40,300 nt of DNA. Source: Nitrospira sp. UBA2082. GTDB taxonomy: Bacteria; Nitrospirota; Nitrospiria; Nitrospirales; Nitrospiraceae. Below the pieces are notes generated by a model that saw only the letters and a list, made by a program, of their open reading frames with translations, was not told where the DNA came from and did not search any database. The DNA is taken from the NCBI GenBank assembly GCA_002331335.1, contig DCZO01000018.1, forward strand, positions 43,843 through 84,142. Reading direction: 5' to 3'. How positions within the stretch are numbered: the stretch's first letter is position 1; each line of letters begins with the position of its first letter. Position numbers and translations under genes: made by a program. This document shows, one piece after another, positions 8,553 through 16,648 of this stretch.

Positions 8553-8588
8553 CACGGGGGGAACGCGGGATTCCGCGCTCCCCCCGTG
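8553..8588. terminator. Strong bidirectional terminator hairpin
   Basis: Arms 8553-8568 and 8573-8588 pair over 15 of 16 positions (one A-C mismatch) around a GATT tetraloop, with a six-base G run facing a six-base C run. It lies between the convergent cytochrome c and cupin genes and is followed on the plus strand by a T-rich stretch (TCGTTCTT). It should stop transcription from both sides. Confidence 0.85.
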
Positions 8589-8623
8589 TCGTTCTTGAAG
8601 AAATTCCGACCGCCGATCAGGCT

Positions 8624-8944
8624 TCAGGATGGATTCGGCGCCATAATGACGAGTACCCTAAGCCGCCGGTCGGTATGGTTCTTCACTCCATGCTCTTCGC
8701 CTGCAGGCGCCATCGTACCTTGCCCGACTCCGAGCACCTGCTTCTCGGCACCAACTTGAAACGTCCCTGCTCCCTCCAGGACGAGATACACCTTATCCTG
8801 GGCTCCGTGAATGTGACCCTTCTGCTCCTGGCCCGGCTCGAAGCAATAGACGTCGCAGAACAACCGATCCGTCTCAAAGAGATTATTTTTTCTCATCTTT
8901 TCGAGGCTGTATTGTTGATAGTCCGCCAGACTGATCACCTTCAT
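8624..8944 (-). CDS. Small single-domain cupin protein
   Basis: A 106-residue cytoplasmic protein that is one cupin beta-barrel. The first cupin motif is read in GHIHGAQDKVYLVLEG (about residues 45-60), giving the two metal-binding histidines; the usual glutamate position is taken by Asp/Lys. The second motif is PAGEEHGVKN, supplying the third histidine. I choose the ATG at 8944, with AGAGGG 8 bp before it, over the adjacent GTG at 8947. Such stand-alone cupins bind a metal ion and act as isomerases, dioxygenases or small-molecule sensors; nothing here fixes the substrate. It converges on the cytochrome c gene across a terminator. Confidence 0.82.
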   Translation of the reverse strand: MKVISLADYQQYSLEKMRKNNLFETDRLFCDVYCFEPGQEQKGHIHGAQDKVYLVLEGAGTFQVGAEKQVLGVGQGTMAPAGEEHGVKNHTDRRLRVLVIMAPNPS

Positions 8945-9003
8945 CACATCATCCCTCTTTTCTCCTGGCCCACACCCATTCGCGCGTCTGCAACAACGTC
9001 CGG

Positions 9004-9444
9004 TTAGGGCAGGCGGGACAGAGCCTTCTGATAGGAACTCTTGAGATCCTCAAGCGCAGAATTCACGTTCGTTTTCATAGCAGCCCACTTCGAGTCAGTC
9101 ACCGCCCTCAGTTGCTCCAACTCATGCTTGGCCGCATCCTTTTTCATTTCCAACTCATCAATGGACTTCTGAAGGTTCGCTCTGGCTGCAGCCGACACCT
9201 CATGCCCCTTTCCCCGTAAGAGATTGATCTGTTTCTGAACAACGGCCAGTTCCTCCTGGGCCTTCCGCTGGAATGCTTCTTTTTGCTCAATCGTGTATTG
9301 TTTCGTCGCCTCCAGTGTTTCCTTCGCTTCCTTGGTAATCGTTTCCGTACCGGCGGATGATACACGCGCCGCCCCCATCACCAGGGCCATTCCCGCGATG
9401 GCAATCCAGACAATAGATCTCGAGCTATAGAGTCGAGCCCTCAT
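9004..9444 (-). CDS. Exported coiled-coil protein of unknown function
   Basis: A 146-residue protein with an N-terminal signal sequence (basic MRARLYSSRS, hydrophobic VWIAIAGMALVMGAA, cleavage probably after VSSAG) and a mature part that is almost entirely charged helix. Heptad-like repeats run from about residue 40 to the end (KEAKETLEATKQYTIEQKEA onward, then LQKSIDELEMKKDAAKHELEQLR), so a long periplasmic coiled coil is likely. I start at the ATG at 9444 because GGAGGGG precedes it at 5-10 bp; a start 7 codons earlier lacks this. No enzymatic motif is present. A structural or chaperone-like role is possible but unproven. Confidence 0.75.
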   Translation of the reverse strand: MRARLYSSRSIVWIAIAGMALVMGAARVSSAGTETITKEAKETLEATKQYTIEQKEAFQRKAQEELAVVQKQINLLRGKGHEVSAAARANLQKSIDELEMKKDAAKHELEQLRAVTDSKWAAMKTNVNSALEDLKSSYQKALSRLP

Positions 9445-9481
9445 ACTCCCCTCCCATGTCCCCATACCGGCTTACGAGGCA

Positions 9482-9510
9482 AGTATAGTTGCCTGGCGTT
9501 GCAAAGTCAC
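9482..9510 (-). promoter_or_regulatory. Candidate promoter of the coiled-coil protein gene
   Basis: On the minus strand GTGACT (9510-9505), a 17 bp spacer and TATACT (9487-9482). The -10 matches five of six consensus bases. The transcript would start about 30 nt before the ATG at 9444. Confidence 0.35.
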
Positions 9511-9608
9511 CAAGACCTCAGGGGATGCCTCTAAACTTTCGAGCACCACAAACCGAGAAAGGATGGCAATGACAACCATCCGAACACAACCGGCGAGGGA
9601 CCGCCCCC

Positions 9609-10472
9609 ATGCCCCCTGACATCCAAACGGCAACGACTCCGATTGAACAACTTGAGCGCAGTCTTCTTCACAAGCTTGAACAAGGCGAACTCGAGCTGCC
9701 GTTGCTGCCCCAAGTGGCAAACCAAGTAATGGCACTCACGTCGGATCCTGCTGCAGACGCGGCCAAGCTGTCGTCACTCATCCATCAGGATCAGGCACTG
9801 GCGGCGCATGTGCTGCGCATCGCCAACTCGCCCGCCTACATGCCACGCAGCCCTGTGGTCTCCCTTCAGCACGCCGTCGCCATGCTGGGCATCAATTTAT
9901 TATCGGAAATTGCGTTTACCGCTTCATTGAAAGCCGGTGCCTTCCAGGTACCTGGCCACGAAGATGAGGTCAAACAACTCTGGCGGCACTCGCTGGCCAG
10001 CGGCGCCTTCGCCAAAGAAGTCGCCCGCGCACGTCGCGTGAACGTTGAAAGTGCCTTTCTCTGCGGCCTGTTGCACGCGATCGGAAAACCTGTCGTCCTG
10101 CGAACGGCAGCGGCCATCGCGCAGAAGCAGAACATCCCCGCTGACAAGCCCATGCTGCGCATGTTGATGAACGGGTATCACTCGCGCGTTGGATGTCTCA
10201 TTGCCGACAAGTGGAGCCTTCCTAAACAGGTCGCCGAAGCGATCCAATATTACAGCGACTACGACCACGCCGTCTCGTTTCGGCAGGAGTGTCTGCTCAC
10301 CTACGTCGCCGATCGGCTGGCGACCCATCTGTTGACTCCCGATGAGATGCCGGAAGACTCCTTGCGTGATCATCCCGTGTTCGCAGAGTTGAACCTTTAC
10401 CCCAATGACATTGACCAACTCGTCGCCTGCAGGGACAAGGTCCTGGCGGTCGTGAATGCGATGAACCTATGA
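9609..10472 (+). CDS. HDOD-domain protein
   Basis: A 287-residue cytoplasmic protein consisting of one HDOD domain, a catalytically degenerate relative of HD phosphohydrolases found in bacterial signalling. The domain opens with LPLLPQVANQVMALTSDP (residues 30-47) and carries VLRIANSPAYMPRSPVVSLQHAVAMLG, the HDOD signature, at about 78-104. The HD site reads GLLHAIGKPV: the aspartate of the HD pair is Ala, so hydrolase activity is unlikely. No receiver, GGDEF or other output domain is attached. It overlaps the next gene, a transhydrogenase, by the 4 bp ATGA, implying coupled translation and perhaps a functional link; what it senses is unknown. Confidence 0.9.
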   Translation: MPPDIQTATTPIEQLERSLLHKLEQGELELPLLPQVANQVMALTSDPAADAAKLSSLIHQDQALAAHVLRIANSPAYMPRSPVVSLQHAVAMLGINLLSEIAFTASLKAGAFQVPGHEDEVKQLWRHSLASGAFAKEVARARRVNVESAFLCGLLHAIGKPVVLRTAAAIAQKQNIPADKPMLRMLMNGYHSRVGCLIADKWSLPKQVAEAIQYYSDYDHAVSFRQECLLTYVADRLATHLLTPDEMPEDSLRDHPVFAELNLYPNDIDQLVACRDKVLAVVNAMNL

Positions 10473-11884
10473 GCACACCGGCCACGTTTGACATCATCGT
10501 CATCGGAGCCGGCCCTGCCGGGCAGAAAGCGGCCATCCAGGGCGCGAAAGCCGGCAAGCGCGTGGCCCTCATCGAACGGGAGCGCGGCATTGGGGGCAGC
10601 TGCGTCTATCGCGGAACCATCCCCAGCAAAACGTTAAGGGAAAGCGCGCTCCACCTGGACCGGCTCAAACGTGCCGGCGAGGCCTTCGACTTCAGCCTGA
10701 AGCCGGATACCCAGATCGCAACCCTGCTCAGCCGGCTCGAAGACGTCGTCTCCGCGCACGATACGTTTATGAGCCGGCAGCTCAGACGCAACGGGATCTC
10801 CCTCTTTCACGGCCGCGCGCGCTTCATCGACGCACGCACGGTCGAGATGCAAACAGTCGACGGGGCCAGCCAGCGATTCACCGCCGGAGCCATCATCCTG
10901 GCCACCGGCTCCCGCCCCAGGACTCCGGACGGCATTCCCGTCGATCACGAACACATTCTCGACAGCGACTCGCTCCTTTCTATGATCTACCTGCCACACT
11001 CGCTGGCGATCATCGGCGGCGGCGTGATTGGATGCGAGTACGCTTCGATATTCTCGCTGCTCGGCGTCCAGGTGACACTGATCGATCGGGCACCCGCACC
11101 GCTTCAGTTCATGGACCACGAACTTGTCTCACACTTCGTCAGCATATTCGAACAGCGAGGCGGCCGTTATCTCGGGGGGCAAACAGTCACGGACGTTCGA
11201 TGGGACGGCGTATCCCACGTCGTCACCACCCTGAAAGACGGGCCTCAGGTCAAAAGCGAGAAACTGTTGGTGGCTCTTGGCCGCCAGGCCAATGTCGAGG
11301 ACCTCAATCTACCCGCAGCCGGCCTGGCGGTCACCTCGAAGGGTATCCTCTCGGCAAACCAGTTTTGTCAAACGGATATTCCGCACATCTATGCCGTTGG
11401 AGATATGGTCAGCGGGCCTGCTCTCGCATCGAAAGCCATGGAACAAGGTCGCAGGGCGGTTCGGCACGCCCTTGACCTGCCGATCGGCGATGCGGCTTCG
11501 ACGATCCCGCTTGGTATTTACACTATCCCAGAAATGGCGAGTATCGGCTTGGACGAACAGAGCGCCCGTGAACGGTACCGGGAGCCGTTGATCGGACGGG
11601 CCAGATATGAAGAAGTCGCCCGGGCGCAGATATCAGGATCCGGACAAGGGTTGCTCAAGATGGTCGCGGACCCGTGTGGCGAGCAACTGCTTGGGGTGCA
11701 GATCGTAGGAGATTCGGCCACCGAATTGGTTCATATTGGGCAACTCGCGCTGCAACAGAGCGCCACAGTCGAGTCGTTCATCGACAACGTCTTCAACTTT
11801 CCCACCTACGCCGAAGCCTACCGCGTCGCCGCACTCGACATCGTCGGCCAAGCTGCCAAGCGCCGGACGGACCAGGCGGCGTGA
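10469..11884 (+). CDS. sthA: Soluble pyridine nucleotide transhydrogenase (SthA-like flavoprotein)
   Basis: A 471-residue FAD flavoprotein of the class I disulfide-oxidoreductase superfamily, predicted to move hydride between NADPH and NAD+. Residues 8-22 hold the FAD-binding GAGPAGQKAA loop; the second nucleotide fold carries GGGVIGCEYAS near residue 180; YAVGDMVSGPALASKAMEQG near 311-330 binds FAD; the C-terminal dimerisation domain follows. The redox site reads GGSCVYRGTIPSK: Cys45 is present but the partner cysteine expected at residue 50 is Thr. That loss is the hallmark of SthA and separates it from dihydrolipoamide dehydrogenase, mercuric and glutathione reductases. It overlaps the HDOD gene by 4 bp. 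Confidence 0.88.
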   Translation: MSTPATFDIIVIGAGPAGQKAAIQGAKAGKRVALIERERGIGGSCVYRGTIPSKTLRESALHLDRLKRAGEAFDFSLKPDTQIATLLSRLEDVVSAHDTFMSRQLRRNGISLFHGRARFIDARTVEMQTVDGASQRFTAGAIILATGSRPRTPDGIPVDHEHILDSDSLLSMIYLPHSLAIIGGGVIGCEYASIFSLLGVQVTLIDRAPAPLQFMDHELVSHFVSIFEQRGGRYLGGQTVTDVRWDGVSHVVTTLKDGPQVKSEKLLVALGRQANVEDLNLPAAGLAVTSKGILSANQFCQTDIPHIYAVGDMVSGPALASKAMEQGRRAVRHALDLPIGDAASTIPLGIYTIPEMASIGLDEQSARERYREPLIGRARYEEVARAQISGSGQGLLKMVADPCGEQLLGVQIVGDSATELVHIGQLALQQSATVESFIDNVFNFPTYAEAYRVAALDIVGQAAKRRTDQAA

Positions 11885-11947
11885 GACTGCCCCCTGACCT
11901 GAAGGAAAAGACGGACAGTCTTTGTTCAAGCGGACATCTTGGAAAGG

Positions 11948-12298
11948 CTACGAAGCGGTCTCGCCCTGACGTGCTCGTTCATACGGCTGTCGCTCCAGCT
12001 CTTTGACGGTGAGCCGGAGTCTCGCCCAATCTTCCGGCGCAAGGTTGAGGAACTCCACGCCAAAGTTGCCGTCACGAGTCCAGCGGACGATCGCCTGCTT
12101 GACTTGCAGTGGCGGCTCTGAGTCCGAGATTTCTATGCGCAACTCCAGCGCCGTGCCGGGCTTGACCGGCGTTGAGGTGAAGATGCGGCACCCGCCGCTG
12201 GACAAGTTGTTCAGCAAGCCGACACCAGAGATGATATTGGCGGAACTGAACGAGCTACGGAAGTGCACGGAGAAACGCGGATCTTTTCGATTGTCCAT
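11948..12298 (-). CDS. PilZ-domain protein
   Basis: A 116-residue single PilZ domain, the usual receptor fold for cyclic di-GMP. The N-terminal RKDPRFSVHFR contains the arginines of the RxxxR ligand motif, and NLSSGGCRIF gives the second (D/N)xSxxG motif; the barrel continues through AIVRWTRDGNFGVEFL, also typical. I start at the ATG at 12298 (MDNRKDPR), with GAGG about 9 bp upstream; a GTG five codons earlier is possible. It follows rtcB on the same strand after 14 bp in reverse order (it is upstream of rtcB), so the two may share a transcript. No output domain, so it probably acts through a protein partner. Confidence 0.85.
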   Translation of the reverse strand: MDNRKDPRFSVHFRSSFSSANIISGVGLLNNLSSGGCRIFTSTPVKPGTALELRIEISDSEPPLQVKQAIVRWTRDGNFGVEFLNLAPEDWARLRLTVKELERQPYERARQGETAS

Positions 12299-12327
12299 AT
12301 GGCGTTGCCTCACCCGAGAGCTGAGCC

Positions 12328-13779
12328 CTATCCTTTAATGTTACCGATCGGCCTGAGTTCTGCCACCTTTTTTGTGATTCCCGTTCGATCGACGGTCTCA
12401 ACCACCTCGGAAATGTTCTTGTATGCAAAGCCCGCTTCTTCCGCCAGGCCAGACATCGAGACGGCCTTCACAAGAATCCCGCGCCGTTTCATGTCCTGCT
12501 GAAGCTGTTCCCCGCGGATCGACTTCTTGGCCTGCGCCCGTGACATCGTCCGTCCCGCCCCATGCATCGTGGATCCGAACGTCTCGTGCACCGCGCGGTC
12601 CGTGCCGACCAGCACATAGGAGCCGGTTTCCATCGATCCGCCACAGATCACCGGCTGCCCGATCTTCTGAAAATCACGCGGCACGTCCGGACTGCCGGGG
12701 CCGAATGATCTGGTCGCCCCTTTGCGATGCACCAGCAAGTTTCCTTCATGGTAGCGTTCGACTTTGGCGATGTTATGCGCCACGTCATACACCAACTCCA
12801 TACCCAACTCTTCGGCCGACCGATCGAAGACTTGAGCGAACGCGCTGCGGATCTGATGTGTGATCACTTGGCGATTGGCGAACGCGGTGTTGGCCGCGCA
12901 ATTCATCGCCGCGAAATAGTCCTGCCCCTCAGGCGAACGGAACGGGGCACAAGCCAGCTGCTGATCCTTCACCGTGATGCCGTAGCGGCGCATGGCTTTT
13001 TCGAAGGTCTTAAGATAGTCGCTCGCCACCTGATGGCCGAACCCGCGCGATCCGCAATGGACCATGACCACAATCTGATCCTGGCCGGTAAGGCCCAATA
13101 CCGCCGCCGTCTCAGGATCGAATACCCGGTCGTTCGACACCACCTGGACTTCCAAATAATGATTGCCGGACCCCAGCGTCCCCAGCTGGTTGATACCCCG
13201 CCCCACCGCATGTTCGCTGACCGTGGAGGGATCGGCTCCCGCAATGCACCCGCCTTCTTCGATGTGCGCCAAATCCCGGTGCCACCCATACCCTTGTTCG
13301 ATACACCAGCGGGCGCCACGCGTCATGACCGCGTCGAACGCATCCCGATTCAACCGGACGAATCCCCCCGCCCCCACCCCGGCCGGCACGCGGCGGAACA
13401 ATTCAGTCATCAGGCGTTCCAGTTTCGGCTGCACGTCTTCCAACGTCAAGTCCGTGCGAATCAGACGCATGCCGCAGTTGACGTCATACCCCACGCCGCC
13501 CGGCGAGATGACGCCGGTCTCGAGGTCGAACGCCGCGACTCCGCCGATCGGAAACCCGTAGCCCCAATGCCCATCCGGCATGCAGAGCGCATAGCGCGTA
13601 ATGCCGGGCATGCAGGCCACGTTCGTCACTTGATCGAAGACGCCGCGGTCCATCGATTGCAGAATACCCTGCGTCGCGTAAATTCTCGCCGGCACCACCA
13701 TGCCGGACTTCTCCGTGGCGGGGATTTCCCATACCTCGTCGGTGATCCGGTTGACCCGCATCTCAGTGTTCAGCGTCAT
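12328..13779 (-). CDS. rtcB: RNA-splicing ligase RtcB
   Basis: GTP- and Mn2+-dependent RNA ligase that joins 2',3'-cyclic-phosphate or 3'-phosphate ends to 5'-OH ends, used in RNA repair. The 483-residue sequence has every catalytic landmark: YDVNCGMR (Asp99, Cys102), GSGNHYLE (His207), HCGSRGFGH (His241), HNIAK (His335), HRKGATR, GSMETGSY, and HGAGR, whose His406 is the guanylylated nucleophile. It is therefore expected to be active. Its start codon overlaps the archease stop by 4 bp (ATGA). No inteins or insertions. No adjacent RtcR/sigma54 regulator or RtcA cyclase is seen, unlike the E. coli locus. Confidence 0.97.
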   Translation of the reverse strand: MTLNTEMRVNRITDEVWEIPATEKSGMVVPARIYATQGILQSMDRGVFDQVTNVACMPGITRYALCMPDGHWGYGFPIGGVAAFDLETGVISPGGVGYDVNCGMRLIRTDLTLEDVQPKLERLMTELFRRVPAGVGAGGFVRLNRDAFDAVMTRGARWCIEQGYGWHRDLAHIEEGGCIAGADPSTVSEHAVGRGINQLGTLGSGNHYLEVQVVSNDRVFDPETAAVLGLTGQDQIVVMVHCGSRGFGHQVASDYLKTFEKAMRRYGITVKDQQLACAPFRSPEGQDYFAAMNCAANTAFANRQVITHQIRSAFAQVFDRSAEELGMELVYDVAHNIAKVERYHEGNLLVHRKGATRSFGPGSPDVPRDFQKIGQPVICGGSMETGSYVLVGTDRAVHETFGSTMHGAGRTMSRAQAKKSIRGEQLQQDMKRRGILVKAVSMSGLAEEAGFAYKNISEVVETVDRTGITKKVAELRPIGNIKG

Positions 13780-14210
13780 ACGTCGACCACCACCCGCGCG
13801 TACCAGCGCGATCCTTCCTGTCTCACGTCATACAGATGTTTCGTGATCCCCTTCACATCGCTGCGAAGAGTCTGCATGGTCTGATCGACAGAAGCCCCGC
13901 GCAGGACCGCCTCCAGTCTCCAGGTTGATCCCTCCTGCCTCACGGAAAGCTCGGCGTCATGGAACACCACTCCGGCCGCGTCCTTCCAATACACGACGTC
14001 CGACAGCCAATCAAAGAGAAGATCGGCCGGATCCTCGCTGACTTTCTCCATCCGCCGCTCCCAGGTCGCAGCCACCGTCGCAGGATCGGCCAGGGTTTCA
14101 AGAAGCGCACCGGTTGCCGCGCAAAACAACTCCTCGACGGAATCGCCCTCCGCCTCGAAAGCCAGATCGGCCAGTGCAATGTCGTCGAGAAATTGAAAGG
14201 AATGGGCCAT
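13776..14210 (-). CDS. Archease (RtcB cofactor protein)
   Basis: A 144-residue acidic protein of the archease family, which speeds up guanylylation of RtcB and broadens its nucleotide use. The N-terminal FQFLDDIALADLAFEAEGDSVEELF and the C-terminal DVKGITKHLYDVRQEGSRWYARVVVDV, which ends in the conserved metal-binding Asp, are characteristic. The position is also typical: it comes directly before rtcB with a 4 bp overlap. The ATG at 14210 lacks a clear ribosome site. The usual first-strand HTAD-type motif is slightly altered (FLDDIALADL), as in many bacterial members. Confidence 0.92.
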   Translation of the reverse strand: MAHSFQFLDDIALADLAFEAEGDSVEELFCAATGALLETLADPATVAATWERRMEKVSEDPADLLFDWLSDVVYWKDAAGVVFHDAELSVRQEGSTWRLEAVLRGASVDQTMQTLRSDVKGITKHLYDVRQEGSRWYARVVVDV

Positions 14211-14282
14211 GCCCGCGCCACGACCTGCGGCTAGGATCCGGCCAGAGCACCGGCTCGGCTGGATAGAACGTATACCCGCCTG

Positions 14283-15431
14283 TCAGTCGAGCTGGAATTG
14301 CTTCGGAAAGTTCGTGAGATTCCGACACCCGTCGCGGGTCACCAGCACCATGTCTTCGATGCGGACGGCGCCAAGGCCGGGATAATACAGGCCCGGCTCC
14401 ACCGTGACGACGTGCCCCTCCTGTAACAACGAGCCGGTGCGGCTGATCCGCGGCGCTTCGTGAATGTCGAGCCCGACTCCGTGGCCTGTTCCGTGAAAAT
14501 AGCCCTGCATCCTGCCATTCACCATGCCCGTCTTGTAGCCGGCCTTCTCGAACCGCGCACAGATGCCTTGATGGATTTTCATGCCGTCGGCGCCGTCCTT
14601 GATCTTCGTGATGGCTTCTTCCTGCGCGTCCTTCACCGCCTGATACAGCTTCACCAACTCGGGACCGGGCGTGCCGCGCACCACCGTACGCGACATGTCG
14701 GCGAAGTATCGCGTCGCCGCGGAGCGGGGAAAGACGTCGAAGATGATGCTGCGGTGGGCCGGCAAGGGGCCACTGCCTTCGTTGTGCGGATCGCAGGCCT
14801 GCTCGCCGCCCGCCACGATCGTATGCTGGGCGATGCAGCCCCGCTCCATCAGGGCAACGTTGATGAGCTGCTTGACCCGCTCCGAAGTGACCGGCGCGCC
14901 GTCGAGCCACAACTGCCCCGCCTTGGTCTCCGTCCGGCGCAACATCGCATGGGCCGCAGCCACGGCTTCTTCCGTCGCGCGCTGTGCCTCTTCGATATGT
15001 CGCACTTCCTCCGCCGTTTTCACGACGCGCTGTTCGTAGAACGGATCGCGCTTCGGCTTCAGGCTGTATCCCAGCTCCTGCAAGCGTGTGGCATGGATGA
15101 ACGGAAAATTCGCCGGTACCAGGAGCTGGCGGATTTTGGACTCTTTCAGGACCACGTGCACGATATCAACCGTCGTCGGAGCCTTGATACCCCGGCTTTT
15201 CGCTTTGCCTTCAACCTCGGAATAGGAGAGGACCCGATCGACCGTCGCCTGAGCCTTGGCGCGATCCATTTCGAGATCGCTCATCACCAACACCCGCTCG
15301 CCTTTGATCTCGAGGTAGATGAATGGATCCGGCGCCATGAATTTGGTCGCATAATACAAATTCGAATCCTGTTCGCTGGAGGCGATGAACAGGGTGGCGA
15401 CGTCCGGCTGTGCAACGGAGGTGCGTTTCAT
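14283..15431 (-). CDS. M24-family metallopeptidase (Xaa-Pro aminopeptidase-like)
   Basis: A 382-residue protein with the creatinase-like N-terminal domain (about 1-150) and a C-terminal pita-bread catalytic domain. The five metal ligands can be read: Asp in IIFDVFPRS, Asp in YFADMSRTVV, His in GTGHGVGLDIHE, Glu in VEPGLYYP and Glu in RIEDMVLVT. It should therefore bind two metal ions and cleave N-terminal residues before proline, or act as a related dipeptidase; exact specificity is open. No signal peptide, so cytoplasmic. It sits 72 bp upstream of archease on the same strand and diverges from the next gene. Confidence 0.9.
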   Translation of the reverse strand: MKRTSVAQPDVATLFIASSEQDSNLYYATKFMAPDPFIYLEIKGERVLVMSDLEMDRAKAQATVDRVLSYSEVEGKAKSRGIKAPTTVDIVHVVLKESKIRQLLVPANFPFIHATRLQELGYSLKPKRDPFYEQRVVKTAEEVRHIEEAQRATEEAVAAAHAMLRRTETKAGQLWLDGAPVTSERVKQLINVALMERGCIAQHTIVAGGEQACDPHNEGSGPLPAHRSIIFDVFPRSAATRYFADMSRTVVRGTPGPELVKLYQAVKDAQEEAITKIKDGADGMKIHQGICARFEKAGYKTGMVNGRMQGYFHGTGHGVGLDIHEAPRISRTGSLLQEGHVVTVEPGLYYPGLGAVRIEDMVLVTRDGCRNLTNFPKQFQLD

Positions 15432-15650
15432 GGATGGCGGCGCGTGAAGAAACCGGCTGACTTGTAGAATATCCGCATGTGTGTGGGCCCGATGCTAACA
15501 TGCAGCCAGGGGTCGGTCAAGAAATGCGGGGAGTCGTGTGCTGAATTTGGTGCGTTGCCCCCGGTTGAGTAGCGATTACGTCTGACGGATGATATGGTGT
15601 GGTCGAGATGTTGACAGAGCCTCCATCCGACTCATATCTATGGAGAACAA

Positions 15651-16172
15651 TTGCCCGTGGCAGCGTTGACAAATCAGGACGTACAAGGCGCGTGGTCAGC
15701 ACTGACGCAGGAAGTCCGCACCGCCGTGCTGCTGACCATGCGACATGGACGTCCGTTCGGATCCCATGTGCCCTTTGTAGTTGGATCGGACTGGACCAGG
15801 GCCTATCTTCACCTCAGCAGGCTGGCACTGCACACGCAGCACCTGCTCACCGATCCCCAGGTTTCCCTGTTCATCGCTGAACCGGATGGGCCGGGCAAGA
15901 ACCCTTTGGCGTTAAGACGGATGAATCTGCAGGGTGAAGCAGCGATCCTTTCGCCCCATGCGCCATCGTACAAAGCGATCAAGGAGCAATATCTCGCTCG
16001 ATTTCCACAAGCCGAGATGATGTTCGGCTTCGGCGACTTTGCCCTGTGGGAGTTACGACTTGAGGACGCCCATTTCGTGCTCGGCTTCGGCCAAGCCTTT
16101 GTCGCGACCGCCGCCACTCCATCCCGGTGGGTGCATCAGAAAGTGGACCGACCGCCTTCTGAACAGGCCTGA
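15651..16172 (+). CDS. Pyridoxamine 5'-phosphate oxidase-like (split-barrel) protein
   Basis: A protein of about 173 residues with the FMN-binding split-barrel fold. The sequence TAVLLTMRHGRPFGSHVPFVVG, then YLHLSRLALHTQHLLTDPQVSLFIAE, and the later LNLQGEA-type strand (RRMNLQGEAAIL) follow the HugZ/PNPOx-like layout, including the LS-x-LAxHTxNL-type helix. HugZ members degrade haem and others reduce small substrates; the C-terminal haem-binding histidine of HugZ is not evident, so function stays open. The start is uncertain: TTG at 15651 lies 5 bp after GGAG, and GTG at 15657 lies 11 bp after it. TTGACA at 15611 with TATCTA at 15635 would place the transcript start almost at the start codon. 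Confidence 0.75.
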   Translation: MPVAALTNQDVQGAWSALTQEVRTAVLLTMRHGRPFGSHVPFVVGSDWTRAYLHLSRLALHTQHLLTDPQVSLFIAEPDGPGKNPLALRRMNLQGEAAILSPHAPSYKAIKEQYLARFPQAEMMFGFGDFALWELRLEDAHFVLGFGQAFVATAATPSRWVHQKVDRPPSEQA

Positions 16173-16210
16173 CGGCATGGCCTGTCCTTATTTCGCACCA
16201 GGTCACAGGC

Positions 16211-16540
16211 TCATGCGTGTCCACCTTCGTCTAACGCGATATATTCATCGATCAGCTGCTCCAGCTCATCCAGCTCCTGCTGCCGGACTTCCAGAAACCT
16301 GACCCCGAACGTTTGATCGTGAATCCATTGAACCTGTGCGTGTTCTATAAAGATCGGTGCGTCGGTGCCAGGAATGACCAGCTTCACGGTCACCTCCTTG
16401 CCGGGCTCCACCGTGAGCGAACTTTCAAACTTGGCCCCGCCGATCGACAGATCAATGGTCTCGCCTTCGATTTCGTGGGAATTCGCACAGAGCCAACTCT
16501 TGAGTTGGGCGTGAACCCGCCGATGCCGACGCCGTTCCAT
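16211..16540 (-). CDS. PilZ-domain protein
   Basis: A 109-residue single PilZ domain. The RxxxR cyclic-di-GMP motif is in MERRRHRRVHAQLKSW, and the second motif is in IDLSIGGAKFES. The barrel ends with AQVQWIHDQTFGVRFLEV, as in the other PilZ gene at 11948; the two share order and length but differ widely in sequence. A leucine/glutamate-rich helix (LDELEQLIDEYIALDE) follows. I start at the ATG at 16540, preceded by CGGAGC; an open stretch of 14 codons upstream has no motif. Converges with the split-barrel gene and diverges from lnt. Confidence 0.85.
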   Translation of the reverse strand: MERRRHRRVHAQLKSWLCANSHEIEGETIDLSIGGAKFESSLTVEPGKEVTVKLVIPGTDAPIFIEHAQVQWIHDQTFGVRFLEVRQQELDELEQLIDEYIALDEGGHA

Positions 16541-16648
16541 AGCTCCGTACCATACCTCTTTCAGGCGTGAAACGCACGGCAAACTTCATCCGCCTCTACT
16601 CTCTCGTTCCCTTGCAAGTCCCCAGCGCTTTCGTTATCGTAGCCCGCG

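Noticed and set aside
12727..13884. A 385-codon open frame on the plus strand
   Set aside because: It lies opposite rtcB, has Arg/His/Pro-rich composition typical of antisense frames in GC-rich DNA, and no family motif.
14460..15467. A 335-codon open frame on the plus strand
   Set aside because: Antisense shadow of the M24 peptidase, whose metal ligands are all present on the other strand.
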